Part shown: positions 50,407 to 59,773 of the stretch, one piece after another
How positions within the stretch are numbered: position 1 is the first letter of the stretch
Layout of the letters: each line of letters opens with the position of its first letter
Assembly (NCBI RefSeq): GCF_036906915.1
Contig: NZ_JBAKHX010000028.1
Span: 1 to 64,000, forward strand
DNA length: 64,000 nucleotides
Direction of reading: 5' to 3'
Source: Phytohabitans sp036906915
GTDB lineage: Bacteria > Actinomycetota > Actinomycetes > Mycobacteriales > Micromonosporaceae
Position numbers and translations under genes: made by a program
The notes under the pieces: model-generated
Told to the model about the DNA's origin: nothing
Database searches by the model: none
What the model saw: only the letters and a program-made list of their open reading frames with translations

Positions 50407-51963
50407 TTACCGCGCCACCGTCGACCTCTTCACCGCCTCCGACCACCGCTCGACCTCGCCGAGCGCCACCGCCCACGCCGTGTACCGCTCCACCTGCTCG
50501 GCGGCGACAGTCCGCGCGGTCGGATACCTGCTGGCGTCGGCGAGGTAGCGGCGAAACGACTCCACCTCGATCCACAGGGCGGTGCCGCGCTCGGTGCGGA
50601 CCCGCAGCTCCCAGCCGCGGAGCACCATCGCGAAGCCGGCGCCGGCGAGGACCGCGCCGGCCACGACGGTCGGCAGCCACGACGAGCCGATGCCGCCGCT
50701 GAGCACGCCGCCAGCGATCGCCGCCACCACGCCGAGCGCCAGGAGCGCGAAGCCGGCGAGCCTGACCCGTAGGTGACGGAGCTCGGCATCCTTGTTCGGC
50801 AGGCCTGAGTCGTCCCACCACCAGGTCAACCTGCTGCCAAGCAGGTCCCACGCCGCCTTCAGGTCCGGGTGGTAGGAGCCCAGGGTCACGCTGTCGCGGC
50901 CGGCGAAGATCCGGTCCAGGACGGGGTTGACCGCGAGGTCGTCGGACTCGACCGGTCCCGCCGCGCGGGTCAGCGTCGGACGGTACTCGTCATCGTCGAT
51001 GTGCAGGTGGCCGTCCAGGGCGGTGGTCATCAGCCACGCGACCTTGTGCTGCGGTTGGACGCGTTCGGCGAGCAGGATGCCGCCCTGGGCGGGGGTCAGC
51101 CCGTCGGGTGGTGTGGGTGTCGGTGTGAGCGGAAGGTCTTCGAGCTCCACGCGGCGCCCGCCGACCCGTTCACGGCCGAGGATCCGCAGCACGCGGGCGA
51201 CCGCGAGCGTCACGAGGAGGGCGGCCGCGGCGGCCAGCAGGCCGGGCAGCAACGGGTTCGGGCCGGTGCCGGTGTCGCCGCCCAGGGCCTCGGTCGACTC
51301 GCTTGGCGGGGCCGCCATCGCCGCCAGGCGGTTGCCCGCGTCCGCGTACACGGTGACGCCCTTGCCGGGCGCGAGCTTGGTGACGCGGGCGATGACCTCG
51401 CCCGGTGAAGGCCGCGACATGGGGCATGGCGAGATGGAGCCCTCGGCTCCCTGGACGCAGCGCACGCCGTCGAGCGCGAACGGCGCCACCACATGGATCT
51501 TGACGACGTCGGCGTCGACCTGCCAGCCGGTGCCGACCGCGTCCCACGCGAGCTTGCCGTTCGGCGCGACGTCCTTGAGCGTGTACTCGATCCGGTATTG
51601 GTGCCGGCCGTAGACCCGCTGATCCGGGTCGCCGATGCGGATGCGGTCGGCGAGCAGCAGGAACTTCGCGGGGGCCGAGTCCGACGTCACCGTCACATCG
51701 GCGCCGTCGGGCGACAAGCCGGGCACGTCGCGGTAGATGCCATGCCGGTCCTCGAACCCGACCCCGAAGTCGTAGTCGATGACCTCGGTGATGCGGGCGC
51801 TGCCGTCGTCGGCGATCCGCGCGCCGACCCACATGCGGGTGACGCGCTCGGTGCTGCCACCAAGCGCGCCGACCGTCGCAGCCAAGCCGACCAGCAGCGC
51901 GGCGACGACCAGCCAGATCGTGTTGATCCGGCGGCGCCGCCGCGCCGGCATCCGACCGCCCAC
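50407..51963 (-). CDS. DUF2207 membrane protein
   Basis: 518 residues. One N-terminal membrane helix (about 16-36) leads an extracytoplasmic DUF2207 domain (EVIDYDFGVGFEDRHGIYRD, YRIEYTLKDVAPNGKLAWDA), a second helix pair lies near 228-250 and a third cluster near 400-445, with cytoplasmic acidic and winged parts between. Function unknown; family members are multi-pass envelope proteins. ATG 51963 is the only start with a full helix 1. It lies behind the ABC exporter genes on the same strand. Confidence 0.85.
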   Translation of the reverse strand: MGGRMPARRRRRINTIWLVVAALLVGLAATVGALGGSTERVTRMWVGARIADDGSARITEVIDYDFGVGFEDRHGIYRDVPGLSPDGADVTVTSDSAPAKFLLLADRIRIGDPDQRVYGRHQYRIEYTLKDVAPNGKLAWDAVGTGWQVDADVVKIHVVAPFALDGVRCVQGAEGSISPCPMSRPSPGEVIARVTKLAPGKGVTVYADAGNRLAAMAAPPSESTEALGGDTGTGPNPLLPGLLAAAAALLVTLAVARVLRILGRERVGGRRVELEDLPLTPTPTPPDGLTPAQGGILLAERVQPQHKVAWLMTTALDGHLHIDDDEYRPTLTRAAGPVESDDLAVNPVLDRIFAGRDSVTLGSYHPDLKAAWDLLGSRLTWWWDDSGLPNKDAELRHLRVRLAGFALLALGVVAAIAGGVLSGGIGSSWLPTVVAGAVLAGAGFAMVLRGWELRVRTERGTALWIEVESFRRYLADASRYPTARTVAAEQVERYTAWAVALGEVERWSEAVKRSTVAR

Positions 51964-52013
51964 GGCATCCTCCCTGAGGCAAGATCGCCAGCTTAGGGCA
52001 GCCGGTCAACCGC

Positions 52014-54485
52014 CTACTCGGTGCGTAACGCGGTTGCGGTCCGCACCTTCGCCGCCCAGCCGGCCGGGAGCACCGCACCGAACACGGCTATCACCAGTCC
52101 ACCCAGGACGAGCAGGACGAGCCAGGCCGGCTGATATACCCGCATCACCGCCGGGGGCAGCGTCAGGCCGGCACTGTCGCCCATCGCGGGCATCACCGCG
52201 GCGTGCATGGCCGCGCCGGCGGGTGTACCCAAAAGGCCTCCGGCCAGGCCGACCACCGCGACGGAGGCCACCACCATGGCGATGGTCTGCCTCGGCACCA
52301 TGCCCAGCGCCTTGTGGATGCCGATCTCGCGGACGCGTTCGCGGGTGTCGAGGACGGCGGCGTTGAGCACGCCCAGCGCCGCGATCGCGGCGAGCATCAG
52401 GGCGAGGGTGGTGGCCAGGCCGGTCACCGCGATGGCGATGTCCCCGCCGGCGCCGTCGACGCTGGGGTAGGCGCTGAGCCCGAGCGAATCGACGGCGGCG
52501 TCGAGGGCCTTGCTGTAGCTGGTCAGGTCGGTGCCGGGGCGGACGGCGACCTGATACTCACCGGGTTTGCGGTCGGGGTAGGTGGTCGCGTCGGTGTACA
52601 CGCTGCGGCCGTCGTTGCTGGTGTCGAAGATCTCGCCGACGATCCGCGCGGTCACGGTGGCACCGTCGGTGGCCAGGGTGAGGGTGTCGCCGACCTTCGT
52701 GCCGGTAGCGGTCAGCACGGTGGTGGGCACGACCACCTCCCCCGGCCCGTCGAACCAGCGACCCGAGATCAGCTCCCAGTAGCCGGAGGCGTCGCCGACG
52801 ACCGGGTAGACGGTCGCGTTGCCGGCCAGGCCCGAGATCGCGACCTCGTGCTGGGACGTGCCGTAGAAGCCCTGGGTACCGGACTGGGCGTTGATCGCCG
52901 CGGCGACCTTGGCCGGGTCGGGACCGTCGGCGTTCGGGTCGGACCCCTGCCGCTTCGGCCCCGCCCCCGGCGGTGGCGGACCCCCTGGCGGTGGCCCACC
53001 TTCCGGCCCTTGCTGCGGCGGGCCCATGGCGTCGATGGTGACGTCGGCGTTGTGGTTGCGCAGACGCTGCACCTCCGACAGCGAGGCGCCCAGGCCGATG
53101 CCGAACGTGACCGCCGCGGCCCCGAACGTGACCGCCGCGACCATCGCCAGTGCCCGCGCCGGGTGCGCGAACGGGCGGGACAGGCCGAGCGTGACCGGCC
53201 GGGGCAGCGGCAGCCGGGCGCTGAGCCGGGCCGCCCACCGGCCGCGGCCGGCCCGCGGGGTACGGCCGACGGCGAGCGCGTCGACGGTGCGCAGCCGGCC
53301 GGCCCGCAGCGCGCTGATCCACGCGGTGAGCGCCACCAGCGCCAGCGCCCCGGCCGGCACCGCCACGTCGATCCACGGCGCGACCGCGAGCCCGGCCGTC
53401 GCGTACACCGACTCGGTCTGGGTCAGCACCGGACCGGCGGCCAGGTTGCCGACGATCACACCGATCCCGGCGCCCGCGGCCGCCGGGATCAGCGCCTGGA
53501 TGACGTACGCCCGCACCACCTGCGCCGGTGTGAACCCGATCGCCTTGAGGATGCCGATGCGGTGGGTCGCGGCGCCGACCGCGCCCGCCACCACGTTGCC
53601 GACCACGAGCACCGACATGACCAGGCCCAGCACGCCGAACGCGGTCAGGAACGGCACGAACAGCGCGATCGTGCGTACCGCCTCCTGCTTGACGGTCAGC
53701 CAGGAGGTCGCGCCGGTGAGGGCGCCGTCGGGCACGGCCGCCGCGATCGCGGCGCGGCCCGCCTCGACCTGCGCGGCGGTCGAGGCCGTCGTGAGGCGGT
53801 AGAGCATCTGGTACCCGGTGGGCTCGCCCAGCGCGGCCAGGCCCGCCGGGGACAGCCAGGCGTCGGCGGTGCCGCCGACCGACCGGGCGATGCCGACGAT
53901 CGTGAGCGTCGGGCCGCCCGGCGCGTCCGGCGCGCGCAACGACTTTCCGACACCGATCGTCGGGCCGTCCACCGACAGGACGATCTCGTTCGGCGCGGTG
54001 GCCCAGCGACCGGCGGTGAGCGTGACCGCGTCGACGTCGCCGCCGGGCTCGGCGCGTCCCGCGATGGTCATCGGCGGCAACGAGAACTCGCCGTTCGGGC
54101 CGCCGGCGAGGCTCACCGTCATGGTCGGGTACGGGCCGACCACCGTGGCCACCCCCGTGGCGTGGACGGTGGCCGACAGCTGGTCGGTGGTGACCTTGCC
54201 GGCGTCGAAGCTCGCCGTCAGGTGGGCGCCGCGCTGCTCGGCGAACGCCTTGTCGAACGGTCCCGACGACGCCACCAGCAGCGCCAGGCCCAGTACGGCC
54301 GAGGCGACCGACATCGCGGTGGCCAGCACGATCGCCACGGTCTGCACCCGGCGCCGCCCGACACCGGACCGCACGACCTTGCCAAGGCCACGCACCGAGC
54401 CTCCCGGTTCGCTCGGTCGTGCGGCGCTGAAGGCGGCGCCTTCCCTCCTCGGTCCAGGCGGCGCCGCGCCAGCTGCCTCGCTCAT
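52014..54485 (-). CDS. ABC transporter permease, FtsX/MacB-type
   Basis: 823 residues. A cytoplasmic N-terminus is followed by a membrane helix (51-73), a large extracytoplasmic domain, and two FtsX cores each with three or four helices, around 280-400 and 690-815. A Pro/Gly-rich stretch (about 495-525) separates the halves. Such permeases move lipoproteins, peptides or macrolides using a LolD-type ATPase; here the ATPase gene is immediately upstream with a 4-nt overlap, so they form one transporter. The DUF2207 gene follows about 50 bp downstream. Confidence 0.9.
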   Translation of the reverse strand: MSEAAGAAPPGPRREGAAFSAARPSEPGGSVRGLGKVVRSGVGRRRVQTVAIVLATAMSVASAVLGLALLVASSGPFDKAFAEQRGAHLTASFDAGKVTTDQLSATVHATGVATVVGPYPTMTVSLAGGPNGEFSLPPMTIAGRAEPGGDVDAVTLTAGRWATAPNEIVLSVDGPTIGVGKSLRAPDAPGGPTLTIVGIARSVGGTADAWLSPAGLAALGEPTGYQMLYRLTTASTAAQVEAGRAAIAAAVPDGALTGATSWLTVKQEAVRTIALFVPFLTAFGVLGLVMSVLVVGNVVAGAVGAATHRIGILKAIGFTPAQVVRAYVIQALIPAAAGAGIGVIVGNLAAGPVLTQTESVYATAGLAVAPWIDVAVPAGALALVALTAWISALRAGRLRTVDALAVGRTPRAGRGRWAARLSARLPLPRPVTLGLSRPFAHPARALAMVAAVTFGAAAVTFGIGLGASLSEVQRLRNHNADVTIDAMGPPQQGPEGGPPPGGPPPPGAGPKRQGSDPNADGPDPAKVAAAINAQSGTQGFYGTSQHEVAISGLAGNATVYPVVGDASGYWELISGRWFDGPGEVVVPTTVLTATGTKVGDTLTLATDGATVTARIVGEIFDTSNDGRSVYTDATTYPDRKPGEYQVAVRPGTDLTSYSKALDAAVDSLGLSAYPSVDGAGGDIAIAVTGLATTLALMLAAIAALGVLNAAVLDTRERVREIGIHKALGMVPRQTIAMVVASVAVVGLAGGLLGTPAGAAMHAAVMPAMGDSAGLTLPPAVMRVYQPAWLVLLVLGGLVIAVFGAVLPAGWAAKVRTATALRTE

Positions 54486-55171
54486 CGCACCGCTCCCACG
54501 GCGTCGACGGCGACGCGGCCGTCGACCAGGCGGACGGTGCGGGTGGCGCAGTCCCGGGCCAGGGACAGGTCGTGTGTCACCACGATTACGGTCTGGCCGT
54601 CGGCGTGCAGGTCGACCAGGAGCCGCTTGACGTCTTCGCCGGAGGCGGTGTCCAGCGCGCCGGTGGGCTCGTCGGCGAGCAGTAGCGCGGGGCGGTTCAT
54701 CAGCGCGCGGGCGACCGCGACCCGCTGCCGTTCACCGCCGGAGAGCCGGCCCGGGTACGCCTTGGCGTGCCGGCCGATGCCGAGCATGCCGAGCAGGTCG
54801 GTGGCCCGCTTGTGCGCCTGCCGGGCCGGTACGCCGGCGAGCTGCGCGGGCAGTACGACGTTGTCGGCGACGGTCAGGTCGTCGATCAGGTTGAAGAACT
54901 GGAAGACCATCCCGACGCTGGCCCGCCGGTACTTCGCGGCGGCGGCCTCGCCGAGCCTGTCGACGCGTACGCCGTCGACGGTGACCGTGCCGCTGGTGGG
55001 CCGGTCCAGGCCGGCGACCAGGTTCAGCAGCGTGGACTTGCCGCTGCCGGACGGGCCGAGGATCGCGACGGCCTCCCCGCGCGCCACGCTCAGCGACACG
55101 TCGTCCAGGGCGGGCGGCCCACCGTCGTACGCGCGGCTCACCGCGCGCAGCTCGATCAGCGGCGTGGTCAT
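54482..55171 (-). CDS. ABC transporter ATP-binding protein, LolD/MacB-type
   Basis: 229 residues. Walker A GPSGSGKST (about 39-47), Q-loop MVFQFFNLIDDLT, ABC signature LSGGERQRVAVARALMNRPA, Walker B ALLLADEPTGALD and the H-loop VVTHD are complete. It powers the permease gene it overlaps. ATG 55171. The divergent kinase/regulator pair lies 185 bp away, the usual control arrangement for such exporters. Confidence 0.93.
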   Translation of the reverse strand: MTTPLIELRAVSRAYDGGPPALDDVSLSVARGEAVAILGPSGSGKSTLLNLVAGLDRPTSGTVTVDGVRVDRLGEAAAAKYRRASVGMVFQFFNLIDDLTVADNVVLPAQLAGVPARQAHKRATDLLGMLGIGRHAKAYPGRLSGGERQRVAVARALMNRPALLLADEPTGALDTASGEDVKRLLVDLHADGQTVIVVTHDLSLARDCATRTVRLVDGRVAVDAVGAVR

Positions 55172-55213
55172 AGTGAGGTCTCCTGTCTGCCCTTATCGGG
55201 TCGGTCTCGGGGT

Positions 55214-55257
55214 CGGACCGACGCTAGGGGGACGCCGGGGGTCGGCGCGTCGGTCCG
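55214..55257. promoter_or_regulatory. 10-bp inverted repeat between exporter and kinase genes
   Basis: CGGACCGACG (55214-55223) and CGTCGGTCCG (55248-55257) are perfect inverted arms separated by 24 nt, in the intergenic region upstream of the ATPase gene (55171) and the kinase gene (55357). It may bind the response regulator. Confidence 0.4.
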
Positions 55258-55356
55258 GCGACGCATCGCCGGTACCGCGTACAGATGACCCGCCGCGGCG
55301 TCATCCGTGCGATGTAGTCAGCGGGACGGACGTCGCTGCCTTCGCCGTCGGCGAGA

Positions 55357-56634
55357 ATGGTCGGCGTGACGGCCGGGACGTGGACGGGCCGGCTGCGTGC
55401 GGCGGCCGGTCCGTTGCTGCGCCGGCTCGACCCGCTGCCCCGGCCCAGCCTGTCCAACCTGTTGTTCGACACCGCCGTGGCGGTGCTGCTGGCCGCCCTC
55501 GGCCTCTGGTACGCGATCGAAGAGATGGACCTGCACGGGCGCGAGCTCGTCATCGGCCAGGACGTGCCCTACCCGGTGCCGCCACCGCCGTTCATGCCGC
55601 CGGCCGACGACGGTGAGATAGCGGGCGCGGTGCTGGTGGTGCTGGTCGCCTGCGGCGCGCTGGCGCTGCGCCGCCGGTACCCGCTGGCGGTGCTCTTGGT
55701 GGTCATCGTGGCGACCGTCGTGACCCCGCACCCGCGGCTGACGTTCTTCGCCTGCGTGGTGGCCGCCTACAGCGCCGCCGCCTACAGCCCGTACCGGGCG
55801 CAGACGATGGTGAGCCTGGCGGTGGCGGCGCTCGCGGTCAGCGTGTTCCAGGACGAGGCGCTGCCGACGGTGCCGAACAAGTACGCCACGTTCCTGATCC
55901 TGGTGCCGATCGTGGTGGCGAGCCTGGGCCGGCGCACGTGGCGGATGCGCGCCCTCACCCTCGAACGGGAACAGACCGAGGCGGTGCGCCGCGCCGCCGA
56001 GCAGGAGCGTGCCCGCATCGCCCGCGAGCTGCACGACGTGGTGACCCACAACGTCAGCGTGATGGTCATCCAGGCCGGGGCCGCCCGCAAGGTGATGGAC
56101 GCGGCGCCCGACCAGGCCAGGCAGGCGCTGCTCGCGGTCGAGGCCGGCGGCCGGGCCGCGATGGCCGAGCTGCGCCACGTGATGGGGCTGATCTCGCCGG
56201 CCGCCGACGCTCCCGACCTGGCGCCGCAGCCGGGCCTGGACGGGCTCGTCACCCTTGTCGAGCGGGTCCGCGCCGCCGGGCTGCCGGTCGACCTGACGGT
56301 GGAGGGCCGCTCCCGGCCCGTGCCGGCCGGGGTGTCGCTGACCGCGTACCGGGTGGTGCAGGAGGCGTTGACCAACACGGTCAAGCACGCGGCCGGCGCC
56401 ACCGCGACGGTGACCCTCGGGTACGAGGTCGAGCACCTGCGGGTCGAGGTGCTCGACAACGGCGGCCGCCCCAACGCCTCCACCGCCACCGGCAACGGCC
56501 GTGGGCTCGTGGGCCTGCGGGAGCGGATGGCGATCTACGGTGGCACCCTGGACGCCGGCCCGCGCCCCACCGGCGGTTACCGGGTGCGCGCCGTCATACC
56601 GCTGGAACCGATCGAGGAGAGCGCGTGCGCGTAG
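55357..56634 (+). CDS. sensor histidine kinase, NarL-type
   Basis: 425 residues. N-terminal membrane segments (about 33-55, 88-190 in several helices) precede HisKA_3 with H226 (RARIARELHDVVTHNVSVMV), N-box QEALTNTVKHA and G-box GNGRGLVGLRERM. The C-terminus is the ATPase domain only. The GTG start of the response regulator gene overlaps its end by 10 bp. GTG 55366 is an alternative start. Divergent from the ABC exporter, which it may control. Confidence 0.9.
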   Translation: MVGVTAGTWTGRLRAAAGPLLRRLDPLPRPSLSNLLFDTAVAVLLAALGLWYAIEEMDLHGRELVIGQDVPYPVPPPPFMPPADDGEIAGAVLVVLVACGALALRRRYPLAVLLVVIVATVVTPHPRLTFFACVVAAYSAAAYSPYRAQTMVSLAVAALAVSVFQDEALPTVPNKYATFLILVPIVVASLGRRTWRMRALTLEREQTEAVRRAAEQERARIARELHDVVTHNVSVMVIQAGAARKVMDAAPDQARQALLAVEAGGRAAMAELRHVMGLISPAADAPDLAPQPGLDGLVTLVERVRAAGLPVDLTVEGRSRPVPAGVSLTAYRVVQEALTNTVKHAAGATATVTLGYEVEHLRVEVLDNGGRPNASTATGNGRGLVGLRERMAIYGGTLDAGPRPTGGYRVRAVIPLEPIEESACA

Positions 56635-57284
56635 TCGTCGCGGACGACCAGGTGCTGGTCAGGACGGGGTTCCGGATGATCCTCGCCGCCGACGGGATCG
56701 ACGTGGTGGCCGAGGCGACCACCGGTGTCGAGGCGGTCGCCGCGGTACGCCGCACCAGACCCGACGTGGTGCTGATGGACATCCGGATGCCCGAGCTCGA
56801 CGGTCTCGCGGCCACCCGCCGCATCCTGACCGGGGCGCCCGAGGAGCCCTGCGTGATCATCTTGACCACGTTCGACCTCGACCACTACGTGTACGCGGCG
56901 CTCACCGCCGGCGCCAGCGGCTTCCTGCTCAAGGACGTCACGCCCGAGCACCTGGTCGCCGCCGTCCGCATGGTGCGCACCGGCGACGCCCTGCTCGCGC
57001 CCGCGATCACCCGGCGGCTGGTGGAGCGGTTCGCCCGCCGCGCCCCCGACGCCCAGAGCCTGCACCGCGACCTGGCCGCTCTCACCCCGCGCGAGGTGGA
57101 GGTGCTCAAGCTGCTGGCCCAGGGCCTGAGCAACGCCGAGCTGGCCAGCAGCCTGCACCTGTCCGAGGCGACGGTGAAGACGCATGTCGCGCGCATCCTG
57201 TCCAAGCTCGGCCTGCGCGACCGTGTCCAGGCGGTGGTCGCCGCGTACCAGACCGGCCTGGTCACCCCGGGAGCCGAGGCGTGA
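56625..57284 (+). CDS. NarL-type response regulator
   Basis: 219 residues from GTG 56625. The receiver has DDQ, phospho-Asp in VVLMDIRMPELDG and Lys in FLLKDVTPEHL; the LuxR HTH reads LTPREVEVLKLLAQGLSNAE then LASSLHLSEATVKTHVARIL. Paired with the overlapping kinase. The likely target is the divergent ABC exporter (inference). Confidence 0.93.
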   Translation: MRVVVADDQVLVRTGFRMILAADGIDVVAEATTGVEAVAAVRRTRPDVVLMDIRMPELDGLAATRRILTGAPEEPCVIILTTFDLDHYVYAALTAGASGFLLKDVTPEHLVAAVRMVRTGDALLAPAITRRLVERFARRAPDAQSLHRDLAALTPREVEVLKLLAQGLSNAELASSLHLSEATVKTHVARILSKLGLRDRVQAVVAAYQTGLVTPGAEA

Positions 57285-57310
57285 CCGAGCCGGCGCGTAG
57301 CGTCGTAGAC

Positions 57311-57394
57311 ATGTTGAAGGGATTCGCGACGATCAGCTATTTCGCTGCCAACCCGCATTGCCTCGAGGTCCTGAAGACGACCGGGCGCGGGTGA
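57311..57394 (+). pseudogene. 27-codon relic of a VOC-family gene
   Basis: ATG 57311 reads MLKGFATISYFAANPHCLEV to a stop at 57392, overlapping the next start as TGATG. The first residues match the N-terminus of VOC proteins (MLRGFATISY.A.D), but the rest is lost. It may be a relic or a short coupling ORF. Confidence 0.4.
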
Positions 57395-57948
57395 TGGACG
57401 TTCTGACCTGCGCCGACGCGGCGGAGTGGGAGTCGTGGCTGGCCGCACACCACGACTGCCGGCCCGACGTGTGGCTGCGCATCGCCAAGAAGGGCGCCAC
57501 GGTCCCGTCCGTGACCATCAAGGAGGCGCTCGACGTGGCGCTGTGCTACGGCTGGATCGACAGCCAGCGCAAGGGCGGCGACGCCGAGCACTACGTGCAG
57601 CGGTACTCGCCGCGCGGTCCCCGCAGCCCCTGGTCGCGGGTCAACGTCGGCCGGGCCGAGGAGCTGATCGCGGCCGGGCGGATGCGCCCGGCGGGGCTGG
57701 CCGAGATCGAGCGGGCCAGGGCGGACGGGCGCTGGGACGCCGCGTACGCCTCGCAGGCCACCGCCGAGGTCCCGCCGGATCTGGTGGCGGCCCTTGCCGC
57801 GAACGAGCCGGCCCGGGTGGCCTTCGAGTCGCTGGGGCGCACCGGCCAGTACCTGGTGATCCTGCCGTTGTTGAAGGCCCGCACCCCCCAACGCCGCGCG
57901 ACGCTCGTGGAGCGCGCCGTCGGGGACCTCGCGTCTACTCCCAGGTGA
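57394..57948 (+). CDS. YdeI/OmpD-associated family protein
   Basis: 184 residues from ATG 57394. The pattern WESWLAAHHDCRPDVWLRIA, SVTIKEALDVALCYGWIDSQ and RYSPRGPRSPWSRVNVGRAE is the YdeI-like (DUF1905-related) signature. Members have been linked to bacteriocin protection or antimicrobial tolerance, but the mechanism is unknown. It overlaps the end of the next gene on the other strand by 14 bp. Confidence 0.87.
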   Translation: MDVLTCADAAEWESWLAAHHDCRPDVWLRIAKKGATVPSVTIKEALDVALCYGWIDSQRKGGDAEHYVQRYSPRGPRSPWSRVNVGRAEELIAAGRMRPAGLAEIERARADGRWDAAYASQATAEVPPDLVAALAANEPARVAFESLGRTGQYLVILPLLKARTPQRRATLVERAVGDLASTPR

Positions 57949-58612
57949 AGTCGAACGTGCCCGCCTCGACGCGCGCCAGGAACGACGCCACGTCGGTGGC
58001 CTGGCACACCGTGCCCTCCCAGCCGGCGCTGGTGATCTCGACCATCAGCACCGGCGGGGGATCCACGCGCAGGTCCAGCGCGAGGTGCTCGCGGCTACCG
58101 TCGCCGCCGATGATGGCGATGCCCGGGTGGGCGGCGACGGACGGCTCGCCCCAGGCGTCGAGCAGCTCGGCGGCCTCGCCGGGCGGATACAGCCACAGGT
58201 AGCAGCCGGTGTCGAGCCAGCCGCGGCGCAGCCATGACGGGCCCGCCAGGTAGGCGCGCCAGGCCGCGGGCAGCGCCGGGTCGAGCTGATCGTCGGGTAC
58301 CGGCGCGCGGTAGTCGGACATCTCGACGATGGCGCCGGCCAGCTGGGCGTTCAGCGCGGGCACGTCGCCGGCGGGAATCCGGTACTCGCCGTCGCTGACC
58401 GGGTACCGGTCGAGGAACCGCCGCGGCACGTCGAACGTGGTGACGAAGCCGGCGCCCTCGGCGGGCACGTACCGCTGCCGGGCGACCGTGGCGGCGGCCG
58501 TCCGGGACAGGGTGGCACGCAGGTCGGCGGCCGGCCAGGCGCGCCAGCCCGCGGCCGCCACCTGCTCCAACTCGGCCGGCCCGACCGCCCGCCACAGCGT
58601 CACGAGATCCAT
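57935..58612 (-). CDS. protein with ADP-ribosylation/crystallin-J1-like N-terminus and SUKH-like end
   Basis: 225 residues. The first 120 (LWRAVGPAELEQVAAAGWRA, FVTTFDVPRRFLDRY, YRIPAGDVPALNAQLAG) match the pattern of a protein family annotated as ADP-ribosylation/crystallin J1 domain. The second half (GEPSVAAHPGIAIIGGDGSR then EHLALDLRVDPPPVLMVEIT and ATDVASFLARVEAGTFDFTW) matches SMI1/KNR4 (SUKH) immunity folds. Neither half shows obvious catalytic residues. It could be an immunity protein joined to a former toxin-like fold. Family calls are from remembered motifs. Confidence 0.6.
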   Translation of the reverse strand: MDLVTLWRAVGPAELEQVAAAGWRAWPAADLRATLSRTAAATVARQRYVPAEGAGFVTTFDVPRRFLDRYPVSDGEYRIPAGDVPALNAQLAGAIVEMSDYRAPVPDDQLDPALPAAWRAYLAGPSWLRRGWLDTGCYLWLYPPGEAAELLDAWGEPSVAAHPGIAIIGGDGSREHLALDLRVDPPPVLMVEITSAGWEGTVCQATDVASFLARVEAGTFDFTWE

Positions 58613-58674
58613 CGCCGGCACAGTAGCGGGCCGGGGTGCCAGCCGGCGGCGCTGGTCCACCGGCTGGTACGCCG

Positions 58675-59325
58675 TTACTGCAGCGCCTGTGTCTGGCCGG
58701 CCACCTCGCGGACCTGGCCGTCGCCGAGCTGGTACGACATGCCGACGACCGCGCACGCGCCGCTCGCGACGGCGCGGGCGAGGGGCTGGGAGTGCGCGAG
58801 CAGGTGGTCGACGGTGCGCTGGATGTGGATGTCGACGATCTGGTCGATGTCGTCGATGTTGCGGCTGGTGGCGACCGAGACGCTGGGCACGATCGCGTCG
58901 ACGACGGCGCGCAGGTGGCCGGTGGGCTGGGCGCCGCCGGCCACGGCGTCGCGGGCGGCGGTGACGGCGCCGCACGAGTTGTGCCCGAGTACGACCACCA
59001 GCGGGGTGTGCAGCACGGTGATGGCGTACTCGATGCTGCCGAGCACCTCCGGCCCCACGGTGTGCCCGGCGGTGCGCACGACGAACAGGTCGCCGAGGCC
59101 ACGGTCGAAGATGATCTCCGCGGCGAGGCGGGAGTCGGAGCAGCCGAACATCACCGCGAACGGCGTCTGGGCGCCGGCCAGCGCCGCCCGGTGCTCGGCG
59201 TCCTGGTTGGGATGGATGCGGGTGCCGGTGACGAAGCGTCTGTTGCCGGCGCGCAGTTCGGCGAGGGCGCGGTCGGGGGTCACGGGCGGGCCATCCGGCC
59301 AGTGCCCGGCGTGCGGATCGATCAT
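58675..59325 (-). CDS. beta-carbonic anhydrase
   Basis: 216 residues from ATG 59325. Zinc ligands are C62 in FGCSDSR, H115 and C118 in GHNSCGAV, and the Asp-Arg dyad D64-R66. It hydrates CO2 to bicarbonate. It is a standard cytosolic type. Genes on both sides point away or are relics, so it is probably monocistronic. The 300-bp stretch upstream of its start (to about 59650) shows no gene. Confidence 0.93.
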   Translation of the reverse strand: MIDPHAGHWPDGPPVTPDRALAELRAGNRRFVTGTRIHPNQDAEHRAALAGAQTPFAVMFGCSDSRLAAEIIFDRGLGDLFVVRTAGHTVGPEVLGSIEYAITVLHTPLVVVLGHNSCGAVTAARDAVAGGAQPTGHLRAVVDAIVPSVSVATSRNIDDIDQIVDIHIQRTVDHLLAHSQPLARAVASGACAVVGMSYQLGDGQVREVAGQTQALQ

Positions 59326-59653
59326 GGCCGCTCCTGGAAAGTGGTCACGTAACTCGCAGCTTTGAGCCTGGCGATCCGGCGCGCAGTAGCGCACGCCACA
59401 GCCGCCAAAATCCTCTCAGTTTTCGGGCCACGAACTAGGAGATTCCGGTCATCCGCGCGAGGCGCACGGGCGCGGGTCAGCCGGCGACGGGTGCCGGTCA
59501 CCCGATGTCATCAGGCGTGCGGGCCCGCGGTGACCTCGCCGATCGTCCGAGGATCTCGCCGACCCGCGCGACCTGCGCCTCCAGCTCGCGGGTCCGCGCG
59601 GCACCGAGCCGAGGCGCCGCGCGCACACCTGCGCGAACGTGTACTGGCGCACC

Positions 59654-59731
59654 TCAGCGCACCTTCGCGAAGGCCGCGGCCAGGTCGGCGGCCATAGCGG
59701 CCTGGGGGATGTCGATGCGAAATGGCGTCAT
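59654..59731 (-). pseudogene. 25-codon relic of an epoxide hydrolase
   Basis: ATG 59731 reads MTPFRIDIPQAAMAADLAAA to TGA 59654. TPFRIDIPQA is the exact opening of the N-terminal domain (EHN) of epoxide hydrolases (TPFRIDIPQA.LDDL). The remaining 350 or so residues are gone; the next 300 bp hold no supported gene. The divergent YafY/WYL regulator often sits beside such hydrolase genes, so the regulator has outlived its target. Confidence 0.55.
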
Positions 59732-59773
59732 GCCTCTAACGCTAGAGCCCATGTAGGCCAGATACTGGCACAC

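Noticed and set aside
52203..55616. 1137-codon open frame on the plus strand
   Set aside because: It runs antisense through the ABC permease and ATPase genes, which have full motifs; no motif of its own.
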